Shown: positions 60,131 through 64,000 of the stretch, piece after piece
Position numbering within the stretch: the first letter of the stretch is position 1
Layout: each line of letters opens with the position of its first letter
DNA from: Stomorhina lunata
Lineage: Eukaryota; Arthropoda; Insecta; Diptera; Rhiniidae
Direction: 5' to 3'
DNA: 64,000 bases
Assembly (NCBI GenBank): GCA_933228675.1
Contig: OW121742.1
Location: 127,759,983-127,823,982 of the forward strand
Program-made: the position numbers and the translations under genes
Notes under the pieces: model-generated
What the model was told of the DNA's origin: nothing
What the model saw: the letters and a program-made list of their open reading frames with translations, nothing else
Databases searched by the model: none

Positions 60131-61667
60131 AAAATTTTAATTTTTAAATTCCTAAAAATTCAAAATTTTCTCACATCATTTCCATACTTATTAAAAACTT
60201 ACTTTAGATTCTTTTATTTTAATTTTTTCCTATCAAAAAACTAATTTTAAAATATAATTCATTCATTGTTTCCTCCTGTTTCCCTGATGGGGTTTTTTAC
60301 TAGCTCCAAATTTACACCCAAAAGGTATTTATTTCATTATTTTCATATCAGAATTTTTACTAATGCATTTTAACACTTAAGGAAAAAACAAAACAAACTT
60401 AATTTGAAATCTATTCAAAATCATGCATGCTTGGATAATATATACAAAAAAAAAATTAAACAAACTTTACATTGATTTCAAAAAACTTTACGAAAACAAT
60501 TATTTTTGAAAAGTAGTAGTAGCAAAAGATATTTATAGGGTAGAAACGAATAAAAGTTGAGGTACAAAAGTTGTAATATGAGTATAAAAATATTTAAGTA
60601 GTAAGTTTGGATAGCTTTAGATTTGAAGGGAAAAAATATTGGTAGTACACTTAATATTTAGAACTGATATAAATCATACGTCCTCTTGAACTTAATACTA
60701 GAACTTTAAAAGGAAGTTTTCCTTTACACTCTAACTTAAAAATAACATTATCAACACATTGTTAAAATAAGCTGGTATTTTTTATTAAAAAACAAACACT
60801 TTAAGTAAAGTTTCTAATATGATGATGATATTTGCATATATAGAAAAAAAAACACTCAAAAACTTTTCACACTCTCCATTCCAAAGGCAACAAAAGCGAA
60901 AATAATGTTGAACTTATTTTGCACAAGAGCACAAACAAAACAATAGAGTAGAAAAGTTTACATATGTCAAGTACATTCATACAATTTACAATTTTTGTGT
61001 TTTCTTTTTCAAATGTCTATGATTCTTAAACGAGAATGGGAGGACGAGAATTAGAGTTTATTTTCAGTTTTTAAGTTTCAAAAATTTGTCAAGGTTTTGT
61101 TTGTTTTTCTATATATTTCAAAAGAAAAAAATAAAAGAGAGTAGGGTAGCGGTGTAAAGTTCCAAGTAAATTCATTATTTGCTGGCGACAAATGTCCACT
61201 TTGCTCTGGTACTAGTTTCTGTTTAAACAAAGGTCCTTTTTGCAAACAACAAAAGTAATTATAAAAGGACTGACGAGTGTCAAAGGACTGGGGCGAGGAA
61301 TTGTATAAAATTTAATAATAACAAAATATGATTAGAATTGTGGTCAAACTTATGATTGTGATAAAATAAGTAAATTAAAATTTTATATTAGGGTTTTTAC
61401 ATAGAATTAGATATAAACAAAGGAATGTTAAAGTATAGATTAAATTAAGACAAATAGAAAAAATATTTTAAAAATATTTAGATACATATTTAATGTATAT
61501 AAAGTAGCTTTAGGTTTTTGAACGTCTCTTAGACGGGTGCTGATCGTTAATGCATAAATTTAAAAAAAATAGTATAAATAAAAGTTCTCGAAACCTTTCA
61601 GACATTTACTTTACATGCTCCATTTTTGGTACTACTGAAAATCTTATTTCAACAAAAGGGTATAGGA
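60131..61667. other. Spacer between two inverted arrays
   Basis: 1.5 kb of AT-rich single-copy-looking sequence. No exon recognised on either strand. Less AT-rich patches at 60265-60320 and 61150-61290 were examined for minus-strand exons without a defensible frame. Confidence 0.45.
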
Positions 61668-62990
61668 AGAAAATTTTTTTTAACGAACATTTTTTTATAG
61701 AAAATTTTTTAAAGAAAATTTTTTTGAACGAAAAATTTTCTATAGAAAATTTTTTTGAACGAAAAATTTTCTATAGAAAATTTTTTTGAACGAAAAATTT
61801 TCTATAGAAAATTTTTTTGAACGAAAAATTTTCTATAGAAAATTTTTTTGAACGAAAAATTTTCTATAGAAAATTTTTTTGAACGAAAAATTTTCTATAG
61901 ACAATTTTTGTGAACGAAAAATTTTCTATAGAAAATTTTTTTGAACGAAAAATTTTCAATAGAAAATTTTTTTTTAACGAAAAATTTTCTATAGAAAATT
62001 TTTTTGAACGAAAAATTTTCTATAGAAAATTTTTTTGAACGAAAAATTTTCTATAGAAAATTTTTTTGAACGAAAAATTTTCTATAGAAAATTTTTTTGA
62101 ACGAAAAATTTTCTATAGAAAATTTTTTTGAACGAAAAATTTTCTATAGAAAATTTTTTTGAACGAAAATTTTTTTATAGAAAATTTTTTTGAATGAAAA
62201 ATTTTCTATAGAAAATTTTTTTGAACGAAAAATTTTCTGTAGAAAATTTTTTTGAACGAAAAGTTTTCTATAGAAAATTTTTTTGAACTAAAAATTTTCT
62301 ATGGAAAATTTTTTTTTAACGAAAAATTTTCTGTAGAAAATTATTTAGAACGAAAAATTTTCTATAGAAAATTTTTTTGAACGAAAAATTTTCTATAGAA
62401 ATTTTTATTGAACGAAAAATTTTCTATAGAAAATTTTTTTGAACGAAAAATTTTTTTGAACGAAAAATTTTCTATAAAAAATTTTTTTGAACGAAAAATT
62501 TTCTATAGAAATTTTTTTTAATGAAATTTTTTTAATGAAATCTTTTTTTAACGAAAAATTTTCTATAGAAATTTTTTAACGAAAATTTTTTTTAACGAAA
62601 AGTTTTCCAAAAGAAAATTTGTTTTAACGAAAAATTTTCTATAGATTTTTTTACCAAAAAGTTTTTATAGAAAATTTTTTTTAACGAAAAATTTTCTATA
62701 GAAAATTTTTTTTTTAACAAAAATTTTCCATATAATATTTGTATTAACGAAAAATTTCTATAAAAACACTTTCTACAGAAATTTTTTTACCGAAAGCAAA
62801 TGTTTCTTTAAAAATTTCTAGAGAAAGGTTTTCGTTAAAAATATATAAACAATTTTTCAATAAAAAGATATATAGAAAATGGTTCTTAAAATAAAAACAA
62901 AATTATTAGAAAATTTTTCCTCAAAAAAATTTTGTCTAGAAAATATTTCCTTAAAAAAATTTTTCGCTACAAAATTTTTTGTTAAAAAAA
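61668..62990 (-). repeat. CTATAG minisatellite array D (31-bp unit), inverted relative to array C
   Basis: About 40 units, each GAACG, five A, four T, CTATAG, four A, seven T on the plus strand. The reverse complement is CGTTC, seven A, four T, CTATAG, four A, five T, almost the array C unit, so the two arrays point towards each other. The right end (62520-62990) is more degenerate. Confidence 0.92.
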
Positions 62991-64000
62991 TGTATAGAAA
63001 GGATGGAAGAATTTTCGAGTTTCGCCAATAAGTTCCGTTATCGCATTGGCGATTAAACAGTGTGATAAAACCCATATAGAGACTGTGCTCTAATTCATCA
63101 AAAAAGTTGGATACCCTACTATATCCGGTCTATACATGATAGCTGTATTCCATTTTCTGCCATATATAGATAGTTTTAATAGTAAGGAGATAAGCTGGTG
63201 TGAAAATCAAAGCATCTGATTGATTTAAGAACTTTTAGAAAATTTAAAGCTCTAAACATTTTATTCTGCAACTTTCAACTTAAATTCTCAATTGAATATC
63301 CCACAATAAACTCCCCTCCTTTCAAGCTCTTAAAAATTTAATTATCCTTACAAATGAATACTTTAGCAGAAATCCCTTTAAATTTTTTTATTTACTCGAA
63401 ATGTTTTCATTATTCAGTTTATTTATCGCCCTCTTAAAAATTCTTTGTTTTCTTTTCATTTTAATTTTAGTACCTCAACATTTATTATATTGCGTAAGGT
63501 CAGTGTCTCTCTCGTCAATAGAACAAAAGGAAAAACCAGTTGTAAAAAGTTTTTGTTGGAAAAATCTTAGCGCAACTATAACTTTTTTTATTGATTTTTC
63601 TGCTTTCGCTATAATTTATGTATATTGTCATTTTAAGTCATAAAATTATGGAAAATAAAAATTCTTGTAGTTTTTTTTCTGCAATTGTGAATTTAACGAA
63701 ATGACTGCTAAGAAAAGTCGTTAAAAGTTTTGTTCACTTATATTTTTTGTTCGCGAACAATAAACGTTAATCAGGAGTTACAAAGACCATGTGTAAATGA
63801 ATAACAGTAGAGTTAAGGGAAAGAAAATCAGTTAAATAGTAAATGTGTAAATTATTTTTAAATGTTGGAAAAGGAAATAAATCAAGAGAAAGCAGAAATT
63901 GTTAAGGATTTAAAGCTTACAAATAAATTGTCTACTTTAAAAAAAATTCTTTAGAAATTTTTTAGATACCTACATTTCTTCAATTCTTACATTCATTTAT
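62991..64000. other. Right edge, nothing recognised
   Basis: AT-rich. An 80-codon open frame at 63401-63643 is low-complexity and lacks splice or promoter support. Confidence 0.4.

Noticed and set aside
61550..61789. Open frame running into array D
   Set aside because: Its second half is only minisatellite translation; the first half has no recognisable feature.
58545..62990. CRISPR-like array
   Set aside because: Units are contiguous, near identical and without variable spacers; the surroundings are eukaryotic.
63401..63643. 80-codon plus-strand frame with hydrophobic start
   Set aside because: Phe/Leu/Ile richness is expected from T-rich DNA; no context supports translation.

Overview
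The window looks like nuclear DNA from a higher fly (Diptera, Brachycera; a large repeat-rich genome such as a calyptrate fly fits best). It is very AT-rich, has GT-AG introns, CAA/CAG-rich coding exons and a Kozak-like CAAAATG start, and most of it is dispersed repeats and non-coding DNA. I see no bacterial, organellar or viral genes. The fly assignment is inference from composition and gene style, not from a database match.

Three protein-coding loci can be supported. (1) Plus strand, 9137-10301: two internal exons of an unrecognised protein, joined in frame (phase 2 junction), with Ser/Thr/Pro/His/Tyr-rich sequence followed by an acidic then a polybasic stretch. Its other exons lie outside the window or were not recognised. 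(2) Plus strand, 46787-52104: a complete four-exon gene whose splice junctions all keep frame, giving a secreted protein of 1300 residues with a signal peptide, long Gln/Asn/Pro/Tyr-rich regions, a compact four-cysteine segment, two furin-type sites and an acidic C-terminal half. A candidate promoter and 5' untranslated exon lie near 41.0-41.1 kb and poly(A) signals near 52.19 and 52.28 kb. (3) Minus strand, 57532-57685: the terminal coding exon of an unrecognised protein. Genes 2 and 3 are convergent.

The rest is a patchwork of repeats. I recognise by eye: a tRNA-derived SINE (two copies); a 0.7-0.8 kb family with subterminal inverted repeats and a 3' hairpin (three copies plus fragments); a roughly 0.25 kb family with three copies; another three-copy family; two foldback families; a TA-flanked MITE; a LINE 3' remnant; a cluster of GGGCCAATGTC motifs; and several local tandem duplications. 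An AAGCTT-rich domain covers about 2.5-12.6 kb.

The most striking structure is a family of roughly 30-31 bp near-palindromic minisatellites centred on CTATAG. It occurs as four arrays (24.3-25.9, 36.1-36.4, 58.5-60.1 and 61.7-63.0 kb). The last two are in opposite orientation around a 1.5 kb spacer, forming a giant imperfect inverted repeat. The first two are each followed by the same 140-bp unique tail, which suggests that array plus tail spread as a unit.
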